From contig JAGCXI010000072.1 of assembly GCA_017961365.1 (NCBI GenBank), forward strand, positions 1 to 40,704: 40,704 bases of DNA, read 5' to 3'. This document shows positions 24,114-31,740 of the stretch, piece after piece. Position 1 is the first letter of the stretch, and every line of letters starts with the position of its first letter. This stretch comes from Clostridia bacterium (GTDB taxonomy: Bacteria > Bacillota > Clostridia > Christensenellales > CAG-1252). The notes below the pieces were generated by a model. The model had not been told where the DNA came from. It did not search any database and was given only the letters and a program-made list of their open reading frames with translations. The translations under genes were made by a program, and so were the position numbers.

Positions 24114-24145
24114 CGAAGACTGTAAAACAAATCGAGACCGCCCAA

Positions 24146-25447
24146 TTATGCGGCGTACTCCACCCGCAAAGAGATGCTGCCTTCGCTCTCCGATAAAAGC
24201 AACGTAAAGGTGAAGACCTTCTCTCCGAACGCTGACTGATACATCCTATACGTTTCGGAGAACATCAAGACCGACATCCCGTCAAAGAAAGCCTCCGCCG
24301 CCTCGAATTCCTGCGCCGACATCTCGCTAAAAACAAGCGAATACGCTTCTCTTTCCGCCGTGATCGTCACATCGCCCGAGATCTCCGCTACGCCGCCGAA
24401 CCCTTCGAAAAAGGAATAACATCCGCTCTCCGAGATCGCCGCAAGCGCCTTCTTTCGCGCAGTCTCTTCGTCTTCCGTCGGATCGTGCGTCAAGTCCGTC
24501 TGCGAATTGGGCGCCGAAGTATCATCCTCTTGGGGCACATCCTTTTTCGTTTCTTCCGCATTTGTGTCTTCGACAGGTTCTTTCGGAGCTTCCTGCATAA
24601 GACTGCGGATCGTTTCGGGCTCCGCGTCGATCTGCACGAGGCTCGATTCCTTGCGGAAAAAGATCTCATAAGCGTCTTGATCGATCACGAGGAAATAAAT
24701 CACTTTCGCCTTGCTTGCGGCGACGGAGCAAATCCCGAAGACATCCCCCTCGCATTCCGTGATGACCTCGTACGCCCTGTCGTAATCGCCCCAAAGCGAT
24801 CCTTCCGCCGAAGCGCCGTTCTGCGAAAAAGTGATCTTGCCGTCTTGGGCGAGATGAAGAGAAGCCACGTTCTCACCCCGCGCCGAAAGGGAATAATCCC
24901 CCGCCTGATCGGCGCTGTCCGAAACGGGATAACCGATCTCGTTCTTTGCGCTGAGGTCAAAAAATGTCAAGGGAAGGATCTCGATCTCCCTTTGCTCCGC
25001 GCGATATTCGTAATACTGCTTTCGATCCGTTCTATAAAGATAAGAAAGATAATCTTCCGTCGCATCCCCGTCGTCGGAAAGCGCATCTTCCCCGCTCTCT
25101 CCGTCGCCGTTTTCGTCATCCCCTCCGCCGGTCAGGGCATTCTCGCCTTGCGCATTTTCTTCCGTCCCATCGCCGCCCGCATTTTCTTGGGTGGCGGTGG
25201 CATCCGCGCCACCTTCTTGACTTTGGGTCGTCTCTCCTGCGGGAGGCGCTTCCTCCTCTTCGCCCGCAGCTTCTTCCTCATTGCTTTCCGCGCTTTCCTC
25301 TTGCGAAGAAGCGGGCGCCTCGGTCTCGGCTTGCGGCTGACTCGTCAAATCGGCGACAGACTCCCCCTTGCCTTTACAAGCAAAGAGTACGACGAGGCTC
25401 ATCGCGACGATCAAAGCTATGAAGATCATTCGGAAAGACCGCTTCAT
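24146..25447 (-). CDS. Acidic lipoprotein of unknown function
   Basis: A 433-residue lipoprotein. Signal peptide with lipobox LFAC (Cys24). Residues about 30-130 are a low-complexity Glu/Gly/Ala/Asp linker, likely a disordered spacer from the membrane. Two folded segments follow: about 132-270, containing YRTDRKQYYEYRAEQREIEI and EVITECEGDVFGIC, and a second after another acidic linker (about 285-335), containing YSFFEGFGGVAEISGD. The two halves may be diverged copies of one beta-rich domain. AAGGAGG gives a strong start. No enzymatic motif is recognised. It is convergent with birA and divergent from the YunG-like gene. Confidence 0.75.
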   Translation of the reverse strand: MKRSFRMIFIALIVAMSLVVLFACKGKGESVADLTSQPQAETEAPASSQEESAESNEEEAAGEEEEAPPAGETTQSQEGGADATATQENAGGDGTEENAQGENALTGGGDDENGDGESGEDALSDDGDATEDYLSYLYRTDRKQYYEYRAEQREIEILPLTFFDLSAKNEIGYPVSDSADQAGDYSLSARGENVASLHLAQDGKITFSQNGASAEGSLWGDYDRAYEVITECEGDVFGICSVAASKAKVIYFLVIDQDAYEIFFRKESSLVQIDAEPETIRSLMQEAPKEPVEDTNAEETKKDVPQEDDTSAPNSQTDLTHDPTEDEETARKKALAAISESGCYSFFEGFGGVAEISGDVTITAEREAYSLVFSEMSAQEFEAAEAFFDGMSVLMFSETYRMYQSAFGEKVFTFTLLLSESEGSISLRVEYAA

Positions 25448-25473
25448 TCTAGCCTCCTTGCGCTTTTAAGGTG

Positions 25474-25503
25474 ATTTTATCATATTCTGTCGAAATCTGT
25501 AAA
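25474..25503 (-). promoter_or_regulatory. Promoter of the acidic lipoprotein gene
   Basis: Minus strand: -35 TTTACA (25498-25503), 18-bp spacer, -10 TAAAAT (25474-25479). An alternative TATGAT box overlaps just upstream. Confidence 0.6.
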
Positions 25504-25534
25504 TAGATACGCGCGATTTCCCCCTGAAACGGCA

Positions 25535-25563
25535 TTTACATTTTACAAAAAGTGCGCTATACT
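25535..25563 (+). promoter_or_regulatory. Promoter of the YunG-like gene
   Basis: -35 TTTACA (25535-25540), 17-bp spacer, -10 TATACT (25558-25563), followed by AAGGAG at 25571-25576. Confidence 0.75.
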
Positions 25564-25582
25564 ATCCGAAAAGGAGAAAATG

Positions 25583-26008
25583 ATGAAATACGCTTTTTTC
25601 GGAAATACATCCAAGCCCCTTACTCCCGCGCCCGAATACGCCGCGCTCCGCGATCAGCGTCATCTCTATGACCTGCTCTCCGAGATCTGGTGCGAATACA
25701 CTTGCGCGCCGAGACTGCGCCCCGAATGGTCCGAGGCGAATAAAACCCTCGGTCAATGTTCTGTCACGGCATTTCTCGCGCAGGACATCTTCGGCGGCGA
25801 GGTCTACGGCATCCCCCTCGAAGACGGCAGCTTCCACTGCTATAACGCCGTGGACGACGTCATTTTCGACCTTACGAGCGAACAATTCGGCGGAAAAGAG
25901 CTGACTTTCGACCGCAAAAATCCGCAGTCGAGAGAAGAACACTTTGCGAATACGGAAAAATACGAACGATATTTATATTTGAAAAAAGAATTAAAGAAAA
26001 AACTCTAA
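25583..26008 (+). CDS. YunG-like protein of unknown function
   Basis: A 141-residue cytoplasmic protein. The centre, EIWCEYTCAP, then GQCSVTAFLAQDIFGGEVYG, then SFHCYNAVDDVIFDLTSEQFGG, resembles the YunG family of Bacillus: a conserved GQC cysteine, an HxxN and a DLTSEQF block. This Cys...His pattern recalls a papain-like or transglutaminase-like hydrolase fold, but no activity is established. Two adjacent ATGs exist (25580 and 25583); the second is better spaced (six bases) from AGGAG. The lysine-rich tail LKKELKKKL is typical of a short C-terminal helix. Confidence 0.65.
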   Translation: MKYAFFGNTSKPLTPAPEYAALRDQRHLYDLLSEIWCEYTCAPRLRPEWSEANKTLGQCSVTAFLAQDIFGGEVYGIPLEDGSFHCYNAVDDVIFDLTSEQFGGKELTFDRKNPQSREEHFANTEKYERYLYLKKELKKKL

Positions 26009-26051
26009 ATTGCCACGCGGGCATCTCGCAAGGAGGATATCCGCGCGCCTG

Positions 26052-26438
26052 TCATGCTCTCCGCAATTTCTCGAGAATGGGCATGTCCGCAGGGACGAAA
26101 GAATAATGATCGATCTCATTCGGCGCGATCCAAGCGATGGCATTATGCTCCATCGGCGCAGGAACGCCTTCTTCGATCTCCGCCTCGAAAAGCGTTAGAT
26201 GGACGAGGATATCGGGATAATCATGCGTGACTTCCATATAAGGCGCGCCTACGCGCACCGTGACGCCGATCTCCTCGCGGCATTCGCGAATGAGCGCCTC
26301 CGCGAGCGTCTCGCCCGCTTCCGCCTTTCCCCCGACGAATTCCCAAAGTCCCGCGCGGGCTTTCCCTTCGGGACGCCTGCAGATCATAAAACGATCTCCC
26401 TTTCGAATGAGCGCCGCCACGACTTCTCTTCTCTCCAT
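26052..26438 (-). CDS. MutT-type Nudix hydrolase (8-oxo-dGTP diphosphatase-like)
   Basis: A 129-residue Nudix hydrolase, probably removing oxidised nucleotides such as 8-oxo-dGTP. The Nudix box is complete: GGKAEAGETLAEALIRECRE followed by EIGV. RREVVAALIRKGDRFMICRRPEGKARAGLWEFVGG is the usual MutT lead-in. The reading frame extends to 26555, but that part overlaps the promoter and the terminator of the next operon, so ATG 26438 (AGGAG 10-11 bases upstream) is chosen. Its own promoter is at 26479-26507. The catalytic residues are all present, but the actual substrate is not certain. Confidence 0.88.
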   Translation of the reverse strand: MERREVVAALIRKGDRFMICRRPEGKARAGLWEFVGGKAEAGETLAEALIRECREEIGVTVRVGAPYMEVTHDYPDILVHLTLFEAEIEEGVPAPMEHNAIAWIAPNEIDHYSFVPADMPILEKLRRA

Positions 26439-26478
26439 CTTCCCATTACTCCTATAAGACTTTTTTAAGCCTGCTGTC

Positions 26479-26507
26479 ATCTTATCATCGACATCGCGAA
26501 AAGTCAA
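26479..26507 (-). promoter_or_regulatory. Promoter of the Nudix hydrolase gene
   Basis: Minus strand: -35 TTGACT (26502-26507), 17-bp spacer, -10 TAAGAT (26479-26484). It starts just after the upstream terminator. Confidence 0.75.
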
Positions 26508-26511
26508 TCGG

Positions 26512-26545
26512 AAAGCAAAAGAGCCCACGCGAAAGGCATGGGCTC
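26512..26545 (-). terminator. Terminator of the NhaC-family transporter gene
   Basis: Minus strand: GAGCCCATGC pairs with GCGTGGGCTC (one G-T and near-perfect) around CTTTC, followed by TTTTGCTTT. It lies 25 bp after the transporter stop. Confidence 0.85.
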
Positions 26546-26569
26546 TCTCTTTCATAAATGCCGTAAAGA

Positions 26570-28531
26570 TCAGTCTTCCTTCTTCTCCTCTGCGGGAGCT
26601 TCGGGAGCCGCTTCTTCGACGATTTCCGCTTCGCCTTCGGCGACCGCCTCCGCGCCTTTCTTCGCTTCAAGATACTTTTGGAGATACTTGATGCCGAAGA
26701 GCACGCCGATCATAAGAATGATCGCGATGGGGAGGACGACATACCACCTCTTGATGGCGCCCGCCAACATGAAGCTCACGAAGGAAACGCCCGCTACCGT
26801 AAGCGCATAAGGAAGCTGCGTGGACACGTGATTCACGTGATTACAATCCGCTCCTGCAGACGCCATGATCGTGGTGTCCGAGATCGGGGAGCAATGGTCA
26901 CCGCAGACAGCACCCGCCAAGCACGCGGAAATACCGATGACGAGGAGCTCGCCGCCCGACTTCCCGAAGACCGCCACAACGATGGGGATCAAGATGCCGA
27001 AAGTACCCCAAGACGTGCCCGTGGCGAAAGCCAAGCCGAGCGCTACGAGGAAGATGATCGCGGGGAGCATATTCATAAGACCCGCCGCAGAGCCTTTCAT
27101 CAGGTTTCCGACGAAGCCCGCCGCGCCGAGCCCGGAGGTCATCGCATTCAAAGACCAAGCAAAGGTCAAGATCATAATGGCGGGCACCATCGCCGTAAAG
27201 CCTTTGGGAATATTCTCCATCGCCTGCTTGAAGGTGAGACGCTTTCTCGCGATGAAATAAATCACCGTGACCACGAGCGCGATGACGCTGCCCCAAGTCA
27301 AGCCGAAGGAGGCGTCGCTGTCGCCGAAGGACGCGATGAGGTTTCCTTTGTTATCTCCGCTGAAGAAGCCGCCCGAATAAAGCATGCCCATTACGCAAGA
27401 AAGGATGAGCAGCGCCACGGGGATCACGAGGTCGATGACGCGGCTGCCGCTATGATTCACGGCGGTATCCTCTTCTTCGGTCTCGTCGATATCCTCCATC
27501 ATCTCCGCCGCCTTCTCATATTTCTTCATCGGACCGAAGTCGATGCGGAGAAGGATCAAAGCGATGATCATCACGATGGTGAGCAAGGAATAGAAGTTAT
27601 AAGGAATGGCATTCACGAAAAGGCTGATGCCATTCGTGCCCACCTGCTTCGCCGTGGAGCTGACCGCCGCCGCCCAAGACGAGATGGGCGCGATCATACA
27701 GATCGGCGCCGCCGTCGCGTCGATGAGATAAGCGAGTTTTTCACGGCTGATCTTCTTTCTATCCGTCACGGGACGCATCACGCTACCACCGGTAAGACAA
27801 TTGAAATAATCGTCGATAAAGATGAGCACGCCGAGGAAGAAGGTGGCAAGAGCCGCCCCCGTCTTCGTTTTGATATGCTTCTTCGCCCATCTGCCGAAAG
27901 CTTCCGCGCCGCCCGCGCTATTGATCAAGGCGACCATCGCGCCGAGGATGACGAGGAAGACAATGATACCGATATTCCAGCCATCGGCAAGCACGCCGAT
28001 AAAGCCATCGCCGACCATTGCGTCCATGGACGCTGCGAAATTAAATCCGCCGTTAAAGAGCGCGCCCGCCAAGACACCGACGAAGAGAGAGCTATACACC
28101 TCTTTCGTGATGAGCGCGAGCACGATGGCAATGATCGGGGGAAGCAAGGAAACGAAAGTGCCGTAGTAACGGTTTTCCGCCTCGATGACGCCTTCACCGC
28201 CGCATTCCGAGCACGTGCACATCACGGCTTCATCCACCTCGACGCTACCTTCGCCTTCGCAGTCCGGACAATCGACGATCACTGCATTTCCGTCTTCGAT
28301 GACGGCGATCTTACCTTCGCCTTCGCAGGTCTCGCAGGTCGGATTATTGGTCAGGACTTCGCCCGCGCCCAAACATTCGGGGCATTTCACCGTACCGTGA
28401 TTATTGATCGCCGCCGCAAAGACGATGATCGCGATCACTGCCACGACGATCACGCAGATATTGACAATCTGCTTACGCGTCAAGGTCAGTTTGCCGATCT
28501 TGACCACGTTCTTTGAGTCTAAAAATCCCAT
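26570..28531 (-). CDS. NhaC-family transporter (probable lysine transporter) with a DnaJ-like cysteine-rich domain
   Basis: A 653-residue membrane protein. After a first helix (about 22-42) comes a domain of four CxxCxGxG motifs: C50PECLGAG, C66ETCEGEG, C88PDCEGEG and C107SECGGEG. This is the motif set of the DnaJ/Hsp40 zinc-binding domain, with similar spacing. Residues about 124-615 are an NhaC-type antiporter with many helices, including FIDDYFNCLTGGSVMRPVTD and CGDHCSPISDTTIMASAGA. The tail is acidic. A lysine riboswitch precedes the gene; lysine-riboswitch-controlled NhaC homologues are predicted lysine transporters, so lysine uptake is the likely role. The positive N-terminus suggests the cysteine domain faces outward; that is inference. 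Confidence 0.88.
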   Translation of the reverse strand: MGFLDSKNVVKIGKLTLTRKQIVNICVIVVAVIAIIVFAAAINNHGTVKCPECLGAGEVLTNNPTCETCEGEGKIAVIEDGNAVIVDCPDCEGEGSVEVDEAVMCTCSECGGEGVIEAENRYYGTFVSLLPPIIAIVLALITKEVYSSLFVGVLAGALFNGGFNFAASMDAMVGDGFIGVLADGWNIGIIVFLVILGAMVALINSAGGAEAFGRWAKKHIKTKTGAALATFFLGVLIFIDDYFNCLTGGSVMRPVTDRKKISREKLAYLIDATAAPICMIAPISSWAAAVSSTAKQVGTNGISLFVNAIPYNFYSLLTIVMIIALILLRIDFGPMKKYEKAAEMMEDIDETEEEDTAVNHSGSRVIDLVIPVALLILSCVMGMLYSGGFFSGDNKGNLIASFGDSDASFGLTWGSVIALVVTVIYFIARKRLTFKQAMENIPKGFTAMVPAIMILTFAWSLNAMTSGLGAAGFVGNLMKGSAAGLMNMLPAIIFLVALGLAFATGTSWGTFGILIPIVVAVFGKSGGELLVIGISACLAGAVCGDHCSPISDTTIMASAGADCNHVNHVSTQLPYALTVAGVSFVSFMLAGAIKRWYVVLPIAIILMIGVLFGIKYLQKYLEAKKGAEAVAEGEAEIVEEAAPEAPAEEKKED

Positions 28532-28601
28532 ATTTTTCTCCTTTCGCGCCTATCGACGCATTTTGATCGGTGATAACGCCGCGCTATCCTTAATATAAAA
28601 G

Positions 28602-28623
28602 AAAAAAGCGGCAAGAGAGCCGC
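28602..28623 (-). terminator. Riboswitch-linked transcription terminator
   Basis: Minus strand: GCGGC-TCTCTT-GCCGC followed by TTTTTTC, placed between the lysine aptamer and the transporter start. This is the expected expression platform: with lysine bound, the terminator forms. Confidence 0.85.
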
Positions 28624-28647
28624 CCACAAACAAAAGATGCCGCAAAG

Positions 28648-28822
28648 GTGGATAGCTCTCCGTGAGGCTCGGAAACCGAGCGCTCGCGACAGTGCGCGGG
28701 ATATTCTCCCGCACCCCAGGAAACGAACGTTACAGGCTGGATCGTCCCCTTCGGCGTGCCTTCCTTTCCCCCCGCGGACTTGCCTGCTCCGCGGCTTCTC
28801 ATAAGGACACGCGCCTCTATCG
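28648..28822 (-). ncRNA. Lysine riboswitch (L-box)
   Basis: A roughly 175-nt leader with the L-box core on the minus strand: 5' GATAGAGGCGCG, then ATGAGAAG, GGGGGGAAAGG, GCCGAAGGGG, CCTGGGGTGCGG, CACTGTCGCG and 3' GGAGAGCTATCC. The P1 stem pairs GATAG with CTATC. The order of these blocks matches lysine riboswitches (RF00168-like), and a terminator hairpin follows. It should reduce transporter expression when lysine is plentiful. Boundaries are approximate. Confidence 0.9.
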
Positions 28823-28832
28823 AATAATAGAA

Positions 28833-28861
28833 AGTATAATCATTCGAAGATCGTTCGTCAA
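28833..28861 (-). promoter_or_regulatory. Promoter of the lysine riboswitch and transporter
   Basis: Minus strand: -35 TTGACG (28856-28861), 17-bp spacer, -10 TATACT (28833-28838). The first transcribed base would lie a few bases before the aptamer P1. Confidence 0.85.
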
Positions 28862-28913
28862 CCTTTTTTCGCCTTTTTCTTCTTTTTTGCGCGCCTTCCC
28901 CGCGAGTCGAGAT

Positions 28914-28944
28914 AAAAAAACGCCTCGCACAAAAAGGTGCGAGA
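28914..28944 (-). terminator. Terminator of ftsH
   Basis: Minus strand: TCTCGCAC-CTTTTT-GTGCGAGG followed by a run of seven T. It lies about 30 bp after the ftsH stop. Confidence 0.9.
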
Positions 28945-28973
28945 CATTTTTGCCGTATCGATCGTTTTTCGCG

Positions 28974-30998
28974 TCAATCTTCCTTCGGCGGCTCTTCCTT
29001 CTTCTCTTCCGAAGGCGCGGGAGCTTCCGTCTCTTTTTCGACGGACGCCGTCTCGCTCTCGTTCTTTTCGGGAACGATGACCACGCCGTTCTTGCGAGCG
29101 GCTCTCAGCTCCTCCGCCACGCGATCTTTCTTGAGGATGTCCTCCACGCTCGCGCCCTCGAAAAGCGCGTCCACTTCCTCTTTGAAGATGGTCTCCTTCT
29201 CATAGAGAAGCGTGACCATTTTCTCCATCACGTCGCGGTGTTTCTCGAGGATCTCGAAGGCGCGCTTATACGCCTCGTCCATGATCTTCTTGATCTCCGT
29301 GTCCACGATGCCGGACATGCTCTCGCTGACGTCGCTATGCTGCCCATAAGTCTTTCCGATGAAGACCTCGTGATCGCTTCCGAGATAAAGATTCCCGATG
29401 ACGTCGCTCATGCCCCATTCCGTCACCATCGAACGCGCGATGGAAGAGGCGCGCTGGATGTCATTGCTCGCGCCCGTGGAAATATCCTTGATGACGATGG
29501 ACTCCGCCGCCCTGCCGCCGAGCATCATGCAGATGGTGTCGAGGAGCTTATTCTTCGTGACGTGGCTGTCGTCCGTCTCGGGACGGGTCAGCGTATAGCC
29601 CGCCGCCATTCCGCGCGGGATGATGCTGACTTCCTGTACTTCGTCGCAATTCTCAAGCACCTTCGCTACGATGGCGTGTCCGCTCTCGTGATACGCCGTA
29701 ATGCGCTTATCCGTCTCGGTCACGACGCGGCTCTTCTTCTGCGGCCCCATAATGACTTTATTGATCCCTTCGAGGATGTCTTGCATGATGATCACGCGAC
29801 GATTCGCCCTCGCGGCGAGGATCGCGGCTTCATTGAGAAGGTTCGCGATATCCGCGCCCGTAAAGCCGATGGTGAGACGCGCCACCGTCTTGAAATCGAT
29901 GTCGCCCGAAAGCGGCTTATTCCTCGAATGCACGCGCAGGATCTCCTCTCTGCCCTTGACGTCGGGCGCATTTACATAGATCTGCCGATCGAATCTGCCC
30001 GGACGGAGAAGGGCGGGATCCAAGATGTCCGCTCTATTCGTCGCCGCCATCACGATGACGCCGTCATTCGCCTCGAATCCGTCCATCTGGACAAGGAGCT
30101 GATTCAAAGTCTGCTCTCTCTCGTCGTGCCCGCCGCCGAGACCCGCGCCGCGCTGGCGACCCACCGCGTCGATCTCATCGATGAAGACGATACAAGGCAT
30201 ATTTTTCTTGGCTTGGATGAAAAGGTCGCGCACGCGGGAAGCGCCCACGCCCACGAACATCTCCACGAAATCACTGCCGCTGATGCTGAAGAATGGCACG
30301 CCCGCTTCGCCCGCGACCGCTTTCGCGAAGAGGGTCTTACCCGTGCCCGGAGGCCCGACGAGAAGGACGCCTTTGGGGATCTTCGCCCCCACGTCCGTGA
30401 ATTTCTGCGGAGCGCGGAGAAACTCCACGATCTCCTTGAGCTCTTCTTTTTCCTCTTCCGCGCCGGCTACGTCGCTGAAACGCTCTTTGACATTTCCCGT
30501 GACGCGCGCCTTGGTGGCGCCGAAGCTCATCGCTTTATTATTCGCGCCCATATTCTGCCGATTGAGGATGAAAAGGAAGACGCCGATGAGGACGATGCCG
30601 ATCACAATGGGCAAAAGAGAAGACCAAATGCTATTCTTGGACGGATCATTCAAGATGATCGTCGGGACAGTCGCCCCTTTCGCTTCGAGCTCATAGATCA
30701 TCTCGATGGGCGTCGTCCGATTCGGGATATAGACATAAGCGTCGGGGTTATTCGAGATGGACTTCGACTTGCTATCCTTAAAAAGGATATTCATCCGATA
30801 ATTTCCCTCGATATAGACCGCGGCGATGGCTCCGTTCTCATTATCCGCGCCGTTATTCTCGACGATCTCCACGAAGCGATCATAGGAGATCTCGACGGGG
30901 CGTTGCGTAAATAACTCCACGAGCACGACGACGAGCACGATACAGAGCAGGATCGTGATGATCACGCTTATCGTCTTAGATGCTTTGCTCTTGAACAT
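28974..30998 (-). CDS. ftsH: ATP-dependent zinc metalloprotease FtsH
   Basis: A membrane-anchored AAA+ protease that degrades membrane and regulatory proteins. The 674-residue protein has two membrane helices (about 9-30 and 126-145) flanking an external domain, then the AAA+ module: Walker A GPPGTGKT (215-222), Walker B VFIDE (271-275), and the second region of homology [19 protein letters not shown]. The zinc protease motif is HESGH (437-441), with a later Glu/Asp ligand region near [13 protein letters not shown]. An acidic Glu/Pro/Ala-rich tail ends the protein. A TTG at 31010 is in frame, but ATG 30998 has GGAGGAG upstream and is preferred. Confidence 0.97.
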   Translation of the reverse strand: MFKSKASKTISVIITILLCIVLVVVLVELFTQRPVEISYDRFVEIVENNGADNENGAIAAVYIEGNYRMNILFKDSKSKSISNNPDAYVYIPNRTTPIEMIYELEAKGATVPTIILNDPSKNSIWSSLLPIVIGIVLIGVFLFILNRQNMGANNKAMSFGATKARVTGNVKERFSDVAGAEEEKEELKEIVEFLRAPQKFTDVGAKIPKGVLLVGPPGTGKTLFAKAVAGEAGVPFFSISGSDFVEMFVGVGASRVRDLFIQAKKNMPCIVFIDEIDAVGRQRGAGLGGGHDEREQTLNQLLVQMDGFEANDGVIVMAATNRADILDPALLRPGRFDRQIYVNAPDVKGREEILRVHSRNKPLSGDIDFKTVARLTIGFTGADIANLLNEAAILAARANRRVIIMQDILEGINKVIMGPQKKSRVVTETDKRITAYHESGHAIVAKVLENCDEVQEVSIIPRGMAAGYTLTRPETDDSHVTKNKLLDTICMMLGGRAAESIVIKDISTGASNDIQRASSIARSMVTEWGMSDVIGNLYLGSDHEVFIGKTYGQHSDVSESMSGIVDTEIKKIMDEAYKRAFEILEKHRDVMEKMVTLLYEKETIFKEEVDALFEGASVEDILKKDRVAEELRAARKNGVVIVPEKNESETASVEKETEAPAPSEEKKEEPPKED

Positions 30999-31055
30999 TG
31001 ACTCCTCCAAAAAACCGTTCCCTTTTCGCTCGGAACTGCGTTTTATCGTTAGTAT

Positions 31056-31084
31056 ATTATAGCATGATACACCGTATATATCAA
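31056..31084 (-). promoter_or_regulatory. Promoter of ftsH
   Basis: Minus strand: -35 TTGATA (31079-31084), 17-bp spacer ending in an extended TGC, -10 TATAAT (31056-31061). About 50 bases of leader precede the start codon. Confidence 0.85.
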
Positions 31085-31140
31085 CAAAACTTTTCTTAAA
31101 TTTGCGTCATAAAAAGCTTCTTTCGAAGGGGAAAACAGGC

Positions 31141-31701
31141 TTATCTCCCTTGCAAGACGCTGTATATCATCTTGGCGATACGCCCTGCGAGCTCGGAGAC
31201 GAAGGCGAAAGGAACGGCGAGAAGAGCGGCATAGACGCCCTCCGGCGCCTGCTCTTCTGCGACGACACCCACGATGCCGACGTCCCCCACTTTCCCGAAA
31301 GATTTCTCCAAAGCGCCGCCCGCGCGGATCCCGCCTCTTTTCAAACGGATCTTGCCGACGTCCGCCGCTTTTCCGAGCGCGGCGTCCACCGCGATGACGG
31401 AATCCGCAGCGTGCTTTTCCCCGAGCATCGCGAGATACGCGCCGAGATTCAGCCCGTTCACGCTCTCGCCCACCGCGCCGTATACGGGACAACAGAGATG
31501 ATATTCCTCCCGCAAGCTGCTTCCCACAAGAGGTCCCAGCATATCCCCCGAGACCTTATCGCTGCCGATACAAACCACCACCGTGCCCATCTTTTCCATA
31601 TCGCAATTATGGACGACGAGGCAAGACTTGATACGCCGAAAATCGCCTGAAGAGAGCCTGCGCGCGCCTTCTTTCGAAAAACCTTTCGTTATTTCCCGCA
31701 A
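31141..31701 (-). CDS. YyaC-like sporulation protein (DUF1256 family, GPR-like fold)
   Basis: A 186-residue protein like Bacillus YyaC, which is related to the germination protease GPR and expressed during sporulation. Diagnostic blocks are VVVCIGSDKVSGDMLGPLVGS, PVYGAVGESVNGLNLG, VIAVDAALGK, GIRAGGALEKSFGKVGDVGIVGVV and MIYSVLQGR. The Asp residues around GSDKVSGD and VDAALG correspond to the family core. The start is most likely the TTG at 31701, because family members carry about 40 residues before the conserved core; an internal ATG at about 31596 would remove them. It is divergent from the cvpA-like gene. Downstream, a weak CTTC-GAAA-GAAG hairpin with a T-run near 31107-31125 may terminate it. 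Confidence 0.85.
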   Translation of the reverse strand: MREITKGFSKEGARRLSSGDFRRIKSCLVVHNCDMEKMGTVVVCIGSDKVSGDMLGPLVGSSLREEYHLCCPVYGAVGESVNGLNLGAYLAMLGEKHAADSVIAVDAALGKAADVGKIRLKRGGIRAGGALEKSFGKVGDVGIVGVVAEEQAPEGVYAALLAVPFAFVSELAGRIAKMIYSVLQGR

Positions 31702-31705
31702 AGTG

Positions 31706-31734
31706 TTGCAAATCGCTTAAGCTGAGTATATAAT
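31706..31734 (+). promoter_or_regulatory. Promoter of the cvpA-like gene, predicted leaderless
   Basis: -35 TTGCAA (31706-31711), 17-bp spacer, perfect -10 TATAAT (31729-31734). Six bases (GGAGTT) separate it from ATG 31741. The GGAG in that gap is too close (two bases) to work as a normal ribosome site. Confidence 0.85.
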
Positions 31735-31740
31735 GGAGTT

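Noticed and set aside
26678..28516. 612-residue plus-strand frame
   Set aside because: Antisense to the NhaC-family transporter, with the His/Asp/Arg-rich makeup of a shadow.
28602..28822. Reading the leader as a T-box or another riboswitch class
   Set aside because: The ordered blocks GCCGAAGGGG, CACTGTC and GGAGAGCTATCC fit the lysine class. No T-box TGGNACC element was found near it.
28662..30914. 750-residue plus-strand frame
   Set aside because: Antisense to the riboswitch and ftsH; no motifs, and ftsH is certain.
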